From Corbicula japonica (Eukaryota; Mollusca; Bivalvia; Venerida; Cyrenidae), in the NCBI GenBank assembly GCA_038501625.1, contig JAZAYU010000009.1, positions 5,446,396 through 5,510,395 on the forward strand: a stretch of 64,000 nt of DNA. The letters run 5' to 3'. The position numbers were made by a program, and so were the translations under genes. The notes under the pieces are model-generated. The model did no database searches. It saw only the letters and a program-made list of their open reading frames with translations, and was not told where the DNA came from. Below, piece by piece: positions 1-12,200 of the stretch. Each line of letters starts with the position of its first letter. Within the stretch, counting starts at the first letter, position 1.

Positions 1-1035
1 AATAATAGATCGCAGCGTAGCAAAAATCAATGCCGGTGTACGGTGCGTGGCCTTTAATTTTTTTTGCAAGAACCAAGTAAAATATAGATAAAACACACTG
101 TGTTGTCGTCCAGTGCAGATAATTTGAATTGCAGTCATAATTCTTCACCAGACTTCAGTTTAGCTCAAGAAAAAGTACGTTTGAACAGGAAATTTACAAC
201 ATTTTCAGCTGACTGAAATGAAAGATTGTTATTGTTGTTGTTATATAATGATGCGCGATTCTGAATAAGTCTTTGACTCTGAGATAGCCGCTATTAGCAT
301 CAAACATGGTTTTATGTATATCAGAACCATGAACATGTGTTCAATTATAAAACTTTAGATGTGACAGTTTTTCTATAATCAAATTAGTAAAAGTTGTTTT
401 GTTTGTTTCTTTGTTGTCGTTGTTGGTGGTGTTGTACATGGATTTTTATTGTATATATCTTCCCATCTGACATTGCTGAGACGAAAAACAAAATTCCAAA
501 AACAATTGAATTTGAACATGGTGTTTGTTTTCGTCCGTTGAGACACATGTCGACTAGCTACATGAAAAGATCAAACTTGTTTGTTCTATATTTAGCCATG
601 ACCTTATTCTATTTTAAGCTATGAACTTAATGTTTACTAACGGTTACATGTAGGCCTATATTACGTTCCATTTGGGAAAGTACCTATTGGTAAGTAACTT
701 GATTATAAATTTAGAAGTAAATACAAATTTCGGCGATAAACCTTATCACAGGTATGAAATTAGCAGATCACTTTTTTTTGTCATCGAATGAACGATCTAT
801 TATTGTTTTATTCTAAGTTGTTAATAAAAATTGAAACAAACACCGCATTGAGAATGAAAGTCTAAATTCCTGATTTCTAAGGAAGCACAAGCAATGATAG
901 TTAGGACCACAGGGAGGTTTGGACTTGGGGCTCAGGATCTAAGGAAGATCTCTACAGAACGCAATGAAAATATACAGGATCAGCGCGACCAACATGCTAT
1001 GATTTTGTGTTCGTCTCTATCGTGAAATATATTGT
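1..1035. other. 5' flank, no gene recognised
   Basis: AT-rich sequence with only short open frames that show no splice-linked partners, conserved motifs or coding bias. Nothing assignable was seen. Confidence 0.5.
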
Positions 1036-1835
1036 TGTTTTTTTTCGGCGTTAGCTGTCTAAGCTCACTTTTGACCTAGTTTTTCGACCAATGAAATATT
1101 GTAAATAAAATTTATTATGCAGCGGGAAAATCAAATAGATTATTTTGATTGGTTATTAGTGGGTCTTGTTAATGATTACCGTAACGATTTTTATATTGTG
1201 TGTAAGTATTTACCTGGCGCTTTATGTTCGGGCATTTTCGTTTTAAAAAGCGTTAATTGTATTGGAGAAAAAGATATTTACGGTATAAATAACCAATTAA
1301 GTCAATTGATGGCTTAAATACGATTTTATATGGAATATTCATAGGTGTCAGGTAAACACTCGAGTACAATACACAGTGTAAAACGACAGAGAAGTGCAGA
1401 TATTTCTGGTTCTTACTGGTTCCTTTCTAGTTCCTTTGATACTGATTGTTAATTTCAATCAGATATTCAAAACGCCTTGGTGTAGTGGTTATCACACTCG
1501 CCTCTCAAGCGGAGGCCCCGGGTTCAATACTCGGGAGGGACACTTTCTTGTAAAGTTAATTAACGTAAAAGTTGGTAGATTTCGCTTTTGTAACAAGTTG
1601 TTATTATTTTCATTTATTGTATTTTAATGACATTTATTCATCATTAGTGCTAACTCTACAAGAGGTATTTTATTGAAATTGAATGTACAGTTAATGTTAG
1701 ACAGTCTTCTTTAATCGACGTATTATCACCAGACGAAATTTTTGCACGGTCTTTATTTCTTTTTTCTTATATATAAAAATCTTTTCCATCAACGCCGTTT
1801 ATCTTTTTTAAAGATATTTCTTGTTTCTAATTATT
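1036..1835 (+). repeat. Dispersed repeat with tRNA-like core, copy 1
   Basis: This stretch recurs in the same orientation at 7767-8706. Shared landmarks, in order: a block beginning TTCGGCGTTAGCTGTC, the phrase TTACTGGTTCCTTTCTAGTT, a tRNA-like segment, a block with GTAAAAGTTGGTAGATTTCG, and a tail with CATCAACGCCGTTTATC. The spacing varies by tens of bases between copies. The tRNA-like part sits in the middle rather than at the 5' end, unlike a standard SINE. The copy ends only about 40 bp before the sirtuin start codon, so it may contribute to that gene's 5' region. Confidence 0.7.
1474..1541 (+). repeat. tRNA-Glu-like core of dispersed repeat, copy 1
   Basis: Pol III promoter boxes are visible: an A-box-like TGGTGTAGTGG and a B-box-like GGTTCAATACT. 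The T arm can pair (CCGGG with CTCGG around loop TTCAATA). By alignment, the anticodon loop reads CTCTCAA, giving anticodon CTC. The acceptor stem pairs poorly, so this is a tRNA-derived repeat core rather than a working tRNA gene. Confidence 0.6.
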
Positions 1836-1871
1836 TAAGATAAACGAGGAAGAATACATTTGAGTGAGACA

Positions 1872-4800
1872 ATGTCGTTGTGTTCATTGAAATCCTGCCA
1901 TGGTCCAGTGACGTCAGAGACTGGCAAGGTAGAGGTTCGAGCATTCCAGGTCACCGCGGAAGAAAGGCGACAACTCCAGGTACCCAACGAGAACTTCACA
2001 CTAGTAAAACATATTTGATAACATACGTTCCTTTCACAGTAAACACGTTATTATCATCAAAGTAATTTCTTTCGCTTTCGTTAATTGTTTGTCGCGTTTA
2101 TTTTGAAACTGATAATTGTATAACCATACTCTCTTATCCTCTGTACTTTTCGGCTGTGTGGGGAGACTGTGTCTACTGGATGTGGCCATTCCTGCATAAT
2201 ATTATTTCACTTTTTTATTCAAGTTTTGGGATTATTTCACTATTACAAAAATAAAATTCCGTTTTCTACTAGGTTGAGTGGGAAGATGCAGGCGATGCCG
2301 TATTTCACCGAGAGTGCTGGTCCGAATTAGTGGCTGCAGCGAAGACAACGAACCCAGACAGATCCAAGTTGGAACTTAGTGAGTTAGAGATCAAGCTCGT
2401 CAAAGAGGCGAAGAAAACGGCAGAATATCACGACTCGGATAGTTTTATCAAGACAGAGGCAAAGAGGACTGTAAAAATGCTGAGCAATGCCAAATACCCT
2501 ATCTTCTTTACAGGTGACATATTAACTTATAACTTTCATTTGTTTAGATATTTTTAAATTGTTAAGTCGAAAAGTGTGCTCACTTGATCTGGTATGGTAA
2601 AATCATAGAGTATGTCAGTCAAAGTCTATATTTGTTCTATCGGGGGACAATATATGATGTAACTTCTTGCCCAAGGTCATAACATTTAGATTGGAAACCA
2701 ATCTCATATCACGCATCTGTGCCCAAGGTTATAAAACTGAGCATGGAAACCAGTCTCAAATCTCAAGCATCTGATTGGCTGAAATGGCGACTGGTCGCCA
2801 TTTCAGCCAATCAGATGCTTGAGATTTGAGACTGGTTTCCAAACTCTGTTTTATAACCTTCAACCCTGATCCGAAAAGGACCTACTCTATTTTCTTGATA
2901 CATCAACGGTGCTTTTTAAAATGATTGACGAACAGTTTAGACCCTGATCAGTCTGCACAACCCTGATTTAAATGTGTGGATGCACAGGCTGAGCTAGGTG
3001 TACCCTCATCGCATTGTCCACTGATAGGCACTGTGTTCTAAATCATAAAACTGAAGACCGGTCCCTTTTCAGCCAGTCAGGTGCTAGAGATTTCCAAACA
3101 TAGTTGTATGATCTATGATCTTGGACTCAATTTTTATGTAACGATGCGTCACATATACATGTAGTTGGCGCTAGTAAGCTCATGTGTAATTTAATGTTGT
3201 TTTTTTTTTAATAATTAGGAGCAGGAATCTCTACGGCTGCGGGCATTGGCGATTTCAGAGGCAAAGATGGAAAATGGACAGAAAGAGATAAAGCCAAAGA
3301 GCATGGTGAGAAAAAAATCTTATAGATTAAACTTTAAAAGTGGGCAAGATGTATTTTTTGTTTTCTGTTTTCTATTGTTTTGGAATATAGTGGCCTATAG
3401 ATTAGCGAATATTGTCAGTCCTTCTGTCCGTGACTCTTGATGAGGCTCTATTTTTCATTTTAGACATGTTGGATAAACATAAGGTGATTCTTCAATGTAT
3501 TACAACACACTTCAAAATGGTCATGCCTTTTGAGTAGAAACTAAACTTCTTAAATAAAGCAGTCAACATTACAAAGTTGAAAATGCTACTTGCCTCTGAC
3601 ACTGTGATAATAGCTAACTAGTGCTGGTTTTAAAACATAGATGGTGTGCTATGATACAGTCTCTTTTTAACTTTCTGTACTCCAAAAGCTGTCAAAATAG
3701 ACCGGCTCTATAATCATCAAAAGAACCAAGCTAGCTAGTTTAAGCATGGAGGCAATCGTATTGAAGTCAAATAACTATAACATTTGATTAGATTTAAATA
3801 TGGCACCACTACGTTTTTTTCGGCTTATGCTAACTTTATTATTGTCAATATGCTTTTGAATGGATGAGCATTTTTAACCCCGTTAGATTTAATAGAGTCC
3901 TGTCTTCCCTCCGTTTGACGTGGTATTGTTTACTTAATTCTAATTCGATTCTAGGTGCAAAAGGAGTGAAAAGCACTAAAGGGCGGCATTCCTACAGTAT
4001 CATGGCACTACGCCCTACATACACTCACGAAGCCATATGTAAATTACTAGAGCTAGGAATGTTCAAGTACGTGATAAGTCAAAATACAGATGGATTACAC
4101 CGGCTGTCGGGAATTCCAGAAGACAAAATATCAGAACTGCATGGCAACGCTTTCATACAGAAATGTGAAAAGTGCGAAACCCGATATAACGTTACTAGGA
4201 GCCATAGAGCGATGTCAATGAGCGAAATCAGCAATGTTCCCCCAAAGAAGTGCGAGCGATGTCATATAAGTCACCGAACTGGACGAGTCTGTGAAAATAA
4301 GGTAGATATTTGGCCTTTATTAATATACAGCTGCATTTTCTTTGGGCACGCACTAGAAACATGCACGTGGTAAATGTGCTAACCTTAAACGCCAAGAATA
4401 ATGGAAAGATATCACACCGTGTATAATATATACATGTACTCGTAGTTCTATAATTTTACGAATTTCAGTCCTAGTTAATGCAGTTTACTTTTTGCGACAC
4501 TCGGACATATATACGAATTAAGGAATTTCTTATTTATTTCCCTTTGTTAAATAAAAGCTAACTGTTTACATTTGGTACTTGCCCAAACTTTCGTTATCCA
4601 AGTTCTTCATCTTTACTCTTCCAAACAAAACAATGGATGATAATACCTTAACAGATATTGTTTTGTTTTGATACATTGGTTTAATTGTCTGATAATCGAA
4701 AGGGTTTGATGTATTATATAATATGCATTAATCAACAAACAAGTATATAGATCTTGACCATTTGTTGCATGGGATATGTTTAATATCCCATGCTGCCAGT

Positions 4801-6137
4801 GTAGATCCAGATCTGCCTGCGCATCCAGAGGAATTTACTTTTATGAAAAATCAACATCCCGTTTTTATTTCTGAACCTCGAAAGGCCCGACACATATATT
4901 GTTCAGTTTCGGTACTTGATTTTATTATATGATAATTAATAGTTTTATTAATGATTAATATTTAATGAAACATTTACTAACCAACGTACTAGTATATATA
5001 TTTTAACTATTTACCCCATGGAACTTGCCGAACGCCTCTAGTGTACGAGTTCTAGGTTTGCCTGTGCAATCACGCAGTCTGATCTGGTTCTACTGTTCAT
5101 TGTTTGAATCATTAAGTTATTTCTGGCCAAGAAGCGAACCGTGTAGATTCTGTTCAGACTTCACGGATTTGCAGGCAGATCTGGATCTACACAGATCGCA
5201 CATGTGATAAAAAGCGTAGCCATGAAATAAAGGGTTAATTAACAATTATACTGTTCTAGAAATGCGGCGGGTACCTGATGAACACCATCATTAACTTTGG
5301 TGACTATCTGGAGAGCAACATCCTGTCCAGTGCTGAGGAGAACGCTAAGCAAGCTGACATTGTCTTCTGTCTTGGTACAACGTTAATGGTCAGCCCGGCA
5401 AACGACTTGGTCAAAATGGGCAAGAAACCTATACGTCTTGTTATATGTAACAGGTAATGCCGCATCTGGGCTGAAAGTTATAAAACTGAGATTGGAAACC
5501 AGTCTCAAATCTTAAGCAGATGCTTGAGATTTGAGACTGGTTTCTATGCTCAGTTTTATAACCTTGGGCACTGATTTGTAGCAGAAAATAATGCATCAAC
5601 TTTTTTTTGTAAATGTATCCGCCTGTCTGTGACTTGTTATTAAAGACTGTGTGAAAACATTTTTCCTAAGGTTTCTAAAAATTAGTATAACCAGATTTTC
5701 AAATTCGTCATATATAGTTATATTGATATAAGCCATATGTCTACTGTTATAGAGATCTGACGCTGTAAGAGGGAATATTTAAATTACAATGTGATGTCTT
5801 ACACAGTTGTTAGAGTTGTACAAAAAGTCAAGTATTGATGAACACAGTAGAGTATTGCCCAAGAACTTGGATTTAATGTGTACTTAGGGTATTTTCATTT
5901 CCACTTTATATTTTACTTGTATGTTTCCGTTGTTGTTTCAGACAAAGTACGCCATATGACGAGTATTGCAGCGAGAAGGACACGGACGGTAACTATGTAG
6001 GGAGCAGGTTGTTCGGGGACTGTGATAAACTGATGAAGGCGGTGATGGCGGAAATTTTGGGAGATGAAGACTTGAAATCCTGGGAGGAAGCGAGAGCAGA
6101 ACGAATGAAAGAATACGATAAAAGACGACAAGAGTGA
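1872..6137 (+). CDS. Class IV (SIRT6/7-type) sirtuin, NAD-dependent protein deacylase
   Basis: Six coding exons: 1872-1979, 2273-2513, 3219-3305, 3955-4301, 5260-5453, 5942-6137. All have GT/AG borders and compatible phases, and give a 1173-nt CDS (390 aa). The NAD-binding motif GAGIS starts near residue 117 and is followed by GIGDFRG, where most sirtuins have GIPDFRG. The QNTDGLH motif lies at 188-194 and the catalytic His at 208 (ELHGN). Zinc ligands are probably C216/C219 and C258/C263; an extra CxxC sits at 245-248. The late TGRVC and FGD segments resemble SIRT7, while FCLGTTL and the overall length fit either SIRT6 or SIRT7, whose members act mainly in the nucleus on chromatin. Exon 1 encodes a short CSLKSC segment and exon 2 HRECW, which could form an extra N-terminal zinc site. 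The ATG at 1872 was chosen because it opens the frame joining exon 2; no upstream exon was seen. AATAAA at 6970-6975 is a candidate poly(A) signal. The family call is firm; the SIRT6 versus SIRT7 assignment is open. Confidence 0.88.
2669..2866. repeat. Foldback (MITE-like) element in sirtuin intron 2
   Basis: Nearly perfect hairpin. Arms run from GCCCAAGGTTATAAAACTGA through AGTCTCAAATCTCAAGCATC to the centre GCGACTGGTCGC. A degenerate partial copy (2669-2718) abuts the main copy (2720-2866). Another decayed relative lies near 3040-3115. Confidence 0.75.
5466..5571. repeat. Foldback element, short form, sirtuin intron 5
   Basis: Same family as 2720-2866 but lacking the central GGCTGAAATGGCGAC part, so the arms meet at CTTAAGCAGATGCTTGAG. 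It starts 13 bp downstream of the exon 5 donor. Confidence 0.7.
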
Positions 6138-7030
6138 ACCACGCGGATGTCAAGATCTTCATATTTATAATAGATTTGTCATTCAGATTGTTTTCAGTAA
6201 AATATTGATACAGTTGTGTAAAGGAATTAATATGAACAATCTGGAAATCTGCGAAAAAAAATCTGATGACATTTTCATTTGAACTGTTTACCTTGAAATT
6301 AATTTAAAAATTAGTTCATTGACTGTTAATGATAATTTGTTTGTTATTTAATAGTTAAAGAAATTCCTACTGCTATTTATTTCGCATTTCTTACCGACTG
6401 CACTGTTCATAAAATGGCATTCAGTTCTTGTTAACAAAGATATTAAAGATATTAAAAGTGAATGCTTAAAAATATTTTTATTGCTAATCATCGTCAGATT
6501 GGATAGTGTCTTTGTTTGAAAAATTCTAGTAGCAGCCCTTACAAAAAAGACAAACGACTTACCACCATTTCTTTCAGATGTTGTAATATAAACTGGAAAT
6601 CAGATAAGGCACGAAACACCATCAGATATTGTACTTAAATACTGTCTTGATAAACTGCGATAAAATTGGACGTATCGTTTAGAGTTTCGTTTCTAGGACG
6701 ATTTTTTAAAATATGGATATCATTAGAAAGAACATGTTCATGATTTTCTTTGACTGAAATTGATAAAAAGTCAAGATTTGGAAATCATGAGTGTCACCTG
6801 ATAATTTCAGATTTCTACCATTTGCTGGTTCATACTCTTTTTTAAGCTTTTTTTAAGTTAACATATCTGGAAACTAGAGAGAACTATAACGGTATTTTCT
6901 CCCACTTCATCAGAGAAATAGATACAGGAAACAAATAGCTGTTTGTTCAAACTTCGAGAATGAGTGTAAAATAAAGATTAAAAATACTTAATCTGGTTTT
7001 GTTTTGAAATTGTCGTTCAACATGATCCAA
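6138..7030 (+). other. Sirtuin 3' UTR and downstream flank
   Basis: AT-rich, no coding signal. A canonical AATAAA lies at 6970-6975, about 830 bp after the stop codon. It is the best visible polyadenylation signal for the sirtuin, though a shorter transcript cannot be excluded. Confidence 0.4.
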
Positions 7031-7033
7031 GAT

Positions 7034-7182
7034 CTGGGCTGAAGTTTATAAAGCTGAGATTGGAAATCAGTCTCAAATCTCAAGCATCTGATTGGCTGAA
7101 ATAGCGACTGGTCGCCATTTCAGCCAATCAGATGCTTGAGATTTGAGACTGGTTTCCATGCTCAGTTTTATAACCTTGGGCA
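7034..7182. repeat. Foldback (MITE-like) element
   Basis: Long-form hairpin of the same family, with centre GCGACTGGTCGC and an outer end reading TTATAACCTTGGGCA. It lies in the intergenic stretch downstream of the sirtuin. Confidence 0.75.
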
Positions 7183-7348
7183 ATGTTTGTTCGGTTTTGT
7201 TGTCTCGGGCAGCGCTGACTTATGATTTACATGTACTATGTCGGAAAATAAATGTTTTTGGAAGATTGAAGAAAATCTGATAAAGAATGAACGGTATGAC
7301 ACTAACAACTAAAACTGGTGGTATAATGCCGATATGTTAACAAAACAA

Positions 7349-7434
7349 CGCCCAACGGGGGACTTGAACCCCCCGACCCTCTGATATCATGTTCACTTAA
7401 AAGTCTGATGCTCTACCGACTGAGCTAGCTGGGC
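7349..7434 (-). tRNA. tRNA-Lys (TTT)-like gene with a candidate 12-nt intron
   Basis: Read on the minus strand, a cloverleaf is evident. The 7-bp acceptor stem is GCCCAGC/GTTGGGC with discriminator G. The D arm holds the A box TAGCTCAGTCGG, and the T arm GGGGG/CCCCC has loop TTCAAGT (B box GGTTCAAGTCC). The anticodon loop CTTTTAA gives anticodon TTT. Between the loop and the 3' anticodon strand are about 12 extra bases (GTGAACATGATA), near the usual eukaryotic intron site. The anticodon stem TCAGA/TCAGA then contains an A-A mismatch, and the variable loop seems one base long. A TTTT run lies just downstream (complement of 7342-7345), as expected for a Pol III terminator. It could be functional with an intron, or a decaying tRNA-Lys copy. 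Confidence 0.75.
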
Positions 7435-7766
7435 GTGATATCACCAATCCCTTTGGTTAGATCATCATTCAATTATTTCTGATAAAATGGAAGCCGACTC
7501 AACTACAAGAATTGCTGGTTCGGTATTGTTGTCAGCGCTGCCTTATGATTTAGAATGATTTGGAAGGGAATAAAAACACCGGGTACATTATCGAGTGTAC
7601 TAATCTCTCGTTTGTAGAACTCCTTTCGTTTGTTAGAACTTTCTTTGTGAAAAAGTTGGACAAGTAGATCTAGGTCGTGTTAAACAAAAGCTAGGAATAA
7701 AACTTCAATTCAGTTAAATTTAGAACCCGAATGTACGATATCATTTTATTCCGATTTATTTTTAAA

Positions 7767-8706
7767 AAATTTTTTTTCGGCGTTAGCTGTCTAAGCTCAC
7801 TTTTGACCTAGTTTTTCGACCAATGAAATGTTGTAAATAATACTCGTATTCTCTTATTATGCAGAGGGAAAATGAAATAAACTATTTCCATTGGTAGCTA
7901 TTTACACCAGAGAGGCATCTAGCAGGCTGGAGAGGTATCTAGTGGGATTTTATTATTATGCAGCGGAAAAATCAAATAGATTAATTAGATTGGTTGTTAG
8001 TGGGTGTTGTATTGGAGGAAAAACATATTTACGATTTAAGTAACCAGTTAAGTCAATATTGATGGCTTAAATATAATATTATATGGAATATTCTTGGGTG
8101 TCACTTGCATACAATACACTGTGTAAAACGAAAGAGAAGTGTTCTTACTGGTTCCTTTCTAGTTCCTTTGATACTGATTGTTAATTTCAAGTTCGTAAGA
8201 CAAGATCATTATAGTGTAGTGGCTAACACTCTCGCCTCTCAAGCGGAGGCCCCGGGTTCAATACTCAGGACGGACACTTTTTTTAAACTTAATATACGTA
8301 AAAGTTGGTAGATTTCGCTCTTGTAACAGGCTGTTATTATTTATATTTATTAAATTTCAAGGACATTTATTCATCATGAATTCTCACTCTACACGAGGTA
8401 TTTTATTGAAACTGAATATTTTGCTTCTTTAATTGACTTGTTATCACTGTATGAAATTGTTGCAACAGCTTCAACATTTTTTTTGAAAGACACTTTCAAT
8501 GAATTTATGAGTTGTCATGATTCGGTCGCTTAATCTCTAAGTCATACTAAGAAGGCAGGGAGGGTTCGTCAACAGCTATAACAAATAAAATAAATTAACT
8601 AAACTGTGTCTGCTTTGCCTCTCTGTATTTCTTTCTTTCTTATATACATGTATATATAAATCTTTTCCATCAACGCCGTTTATCTTTTTTAAAGATATTT
8701 CTTGTA
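7767..8706 (+). repeat. Dispersed repeat with tRNA-like core, copy 2
   Basis: Second copy of the repeat at 1036-1835, same orientation, with the same ordered blocks. It carries an extra duplicated segment around 7860-7990 (AGGGAAAATGAAATA followed by GCGGAAAAATCAAATAG) and an insertion around 8490-8630. The differences show the copies are old. Confidence 0.7.
8206..8275 (+). repeat. tRNA-Glu-like core of dispersed repeat, copy 2
   Basis: Contains AGTGTAGTGG and GGTTCAATACT, and the same anticodon-arm sequence as copy 1. The outer stem bases differ from copy 1, consistent with a decayed tRNA-derived module. Confidence 0.55.
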
Positions 8707-8840
8707 ATAACTATAGGAGTAAGAAGATGCGCAATCAATGCTGTTTAATTAAGCCCAGTTTTCAACCCCTTCTTAACCCCGCGTTGATCTCTAGAAGACA
8801 ATGTAAATTTATACTTCTCCGACTCCCCCAGTTGTTCCTG

Positions 8841-8988
8841 GTCCCAAGATCATAAAACTAAGATTTGAGATCAGTCTCAAATCTCAAGGATCTGATTGGC
8901 TGAAATGGCGACTGGTCGCCATTTCAGCCAATCAGATGCTTGAGATTTGAGACTGATCTCCAGATTTAGTTTTATGATCTTGAACACA
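8841..8988. repeat. Foldback (MITE-like) element
   Basis: Hairpin family member with ends CCCAAGATCATAAAACTAAG and GTTTTATGATCTTGAAC and the standard GCGACTGGTCGC centre. Confidence 0.75.
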
Positions 8989-9258
8989 GGTAAATTATAC
9001 TGTTACAGTTACCATAAACATATTTATGATTGAAATCTACTTATCTTATCAATTATTATCACATTTTCACCTTACACCACAAAACATTATCAACTGACAC
9101 TACATACCACCATCCGAACTTATCTGTTATTACTCTCAAACTTTGATCGGGCGAATATAATACATCAACAGTTCAATAAAAATTAGCTCAAGTTTATTTT
9201 GATTTTGAATTTCATTTATTGTAATTTCATTTTTCTAGCCGGGTTTAAAGAAGGAAAT

Positions 9259-12200
9259 ATGAAGTTCATAAAGGGAGGAGGATTGATCTTCCTCGTTGCA
9301 GAGGTGCAGTATGTTTCTTATTACCGGTACATGACTGAAACGTTTCTCCCATTTTCTATACCGACTTTAAATTAATTTTAAAATTTCATGTCTATAAAGT
9401 TTTATTTATATAGGAATTACCGGTACTTCGTTATTTATAATTGTCATTGTAATTACAAACGCTGTTCCTGTTCGAAAACGATATACGAATTATTTGTGAA
9501 AAATATTTCTTTTTGTTCCATTCAATTCGTCGTTTTCTAGGTTAACCCTTGAAAATTCATATATACGTGTTTTATCGCATCTACGACCAGTGTAGTTCGA
9601 GATCAACCGGCATATCCGTGTCGTCTGATCTGGATCTACACTTGTCGCCTTTAAGTCAGAAATAACAAAATGAATATAAAAGCTAACTGTGTAGACCCTA
9701 ATCACATGGCAAGTACCCCGTGACACGATACAGCAATACCCCACGGAGTAATGGCTAAAAACGTGTTGTCTTAGGCCCAAGATCATAAAACTAAGATGGC
9801 AGACCAGACTAAAATCTTAAGCATCTCGACCAGTCGCCATTTCAGCCAATCAGATGCCTGAGATTTGAGACTGGTCTCCTTATTTAGTTTAATGATATTG
9901 GGTCCTCCAACGAGCCGAACGAATGTTTGTTCTATGAGTCACATTAAAAGACGTAGATGAGACAAATTATATACGTTAACCAATTTTGATTTCTATTATA
10001 ATTTTAAACATCTTTATTTAAAGACCATACTTTAAACAGGTATATGTTATGCCATGTGATCCTTTCTTTTCAATTTTTTAAGATTGTTGCACAAAGCATA
10101 GATCCATACCGAAGTACGTTGAGAGAACTGGAAACCTCTTCTCCATTTACCGCAACGAATTCGAAAATGAATGATGATACTCTCAGCTCTTTTCTCAATC
10201 CAGACGAGAACAAGTCAGAAAACAACATCAACATAGAGTTTATATCCCAAGTCACAAAGCCCACTGAAACTTCAGAATCTTCAACAGATATTGTAAAGGA
10301 TGACCAATCAAATATCTTCATAGAAGCTACCATGATTGTAGACGCAGACCAATCCAGAACCTCGCCGACCATGCAGCCGTTACACATACAGGACGATATA
10401 AAACCCACCGCTGACGACGGTGACAGAAAGAGCGAACTGGTAGCTGTTGACATGACAGCAGAACCGTCAAACTTTGTCGATACTCGGGTTACTGTGTCTG
10501 ACAAAACGGCAGCATATACGGAACAGGCTCAGCCGGTATCACCAGATGCCTCTTTGACTCAGCCCATACCATTTTCCTTTCCTGGTAAGTAGTATTTGTA
10601 TTGTTAGTCTTCGCTAACTTGCACACCATCCTATAACTGTATAACCATTTAAGACAGATAAATCTATAAATTAAAAAGAATTTAAATGTGTCATTTTAAG
10701 AACTTTCAAGCGTGAAGATAGAAATCAACATTTTTATTCTTTTGTCATCTATTTAATCTTTATCATCTGACACTTGAATACATTTTTCGATTTAAGGGAA
10801 AGAATCAGGATTTTATTGTTTCATTCGGTGCCAAAAACAACCTCAATATCCATGAAATCTGGTAAGGCTGTACATCGAAAGTTATGGCCCGTCTTGCAAA
10901 ACACAGCCACTAATTTATACACGCACTGACATTAATTCAAAGAATGTAATTCTTTTTGTGAGTCGATGTTTTATTAGCCCCATCCTGTCAAAGGAGCTTT
11001 GCTGCATTTGATCGAGTTTTTAACCGCCAGATAATGCATCATGATACGAGAAAGAAAACCTGCACAGCTGTTAAAATTAATTAATTCAACCTTGATTTAC
11101 AGACCCTGTCTTGACATGAACTTTAAAAATTAGGAACCGATTCGTAGAATGACAGGATTTGAAGGATGTCGATTGGCTTTAGACGCATTTAAATGAATAT
11201 ACATGTATTGTCACGTGAATTGAGAATGGTGATAAAGAAGAACAATTCTTAACATTGCATTCATTGGAAGTACGATTTTTCATTTTTCAGATCCGATCGA
11301 TAACTTTGCCAACAGCATTGTTCTGACCGGTCACGTGTTTGGTGTCCGTGATGACGTCATTTCTATGCTCCAGGAGGCAATGAGATCTAGTGATTATTTT
11401 ATGCCTGTTGAGCCATTAAGGGTCCATCATTACTCGAGCACTTTCGAGGAGATTGGTTTCGAAGGGTATGCCTAATATTTATTATTAGTTTCTCTCCAAC
11501 TTCACTGTGATGACCTTTGATTGCTGGACAGTGAATACTGTAATTTTCATAAAACAGATCTGTCAATCAGTTAATACGTCTGCTTGGTAAATAGCAGCCG
11601 ATCGCAATCATTACAAGTTTATGTTTTCCCCATGTTTCAATTTCAGGTAAAACCATCCATTTTGTTCGTTGTTTGTATGCTTATCAGTCAACACTTATAA
11701 ACTTATTTCATACAGTGCAAGGATTTTTTAAAATAAAGTTGGGACACAATGGACACGAACTACCATTTACATAATTAATTAACGGTCAACTTCAAAATAT
11801 GTGCATATCTTCATGTAATGAGTTTTGGAACAAAAGCTTGAATCATTCAGTTGAAATTCAAGTTTTTGCTGACGTAAAAAAATCTTTGGATATAATGTTT
11901 AGGCCTAGTCTAAAGCTTTAGTTCAGTAACCCTAGATTTTGTGTGACCCTTGATTATTTTTGGTGAGTGTATATTTATATCGCTAATAGATTCAACTGCG
12001 AGTGCAATTACAGTTCTAACTACAATTAGTGTTCTTATTTCTTTTGATAGAGACAAGGTGACCACCATCCGTTATGTGGTCAGTTACAGAAGTCGACCGG
12101 TGCACAGGCAGGTCATCCACACGATCGTGAACATGCCGAAGGTATCCCAGCACATCGACTCTCACCTTCACAGCTACAAACTGCAACAATACAGACAACC

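Noticed and set aside
10070..10504. 144-codon minus-strand frame
   Set aside because: It is the antisense of exon 2 of the membrane-protein gene, whose plus-strand frame links to five other exons.
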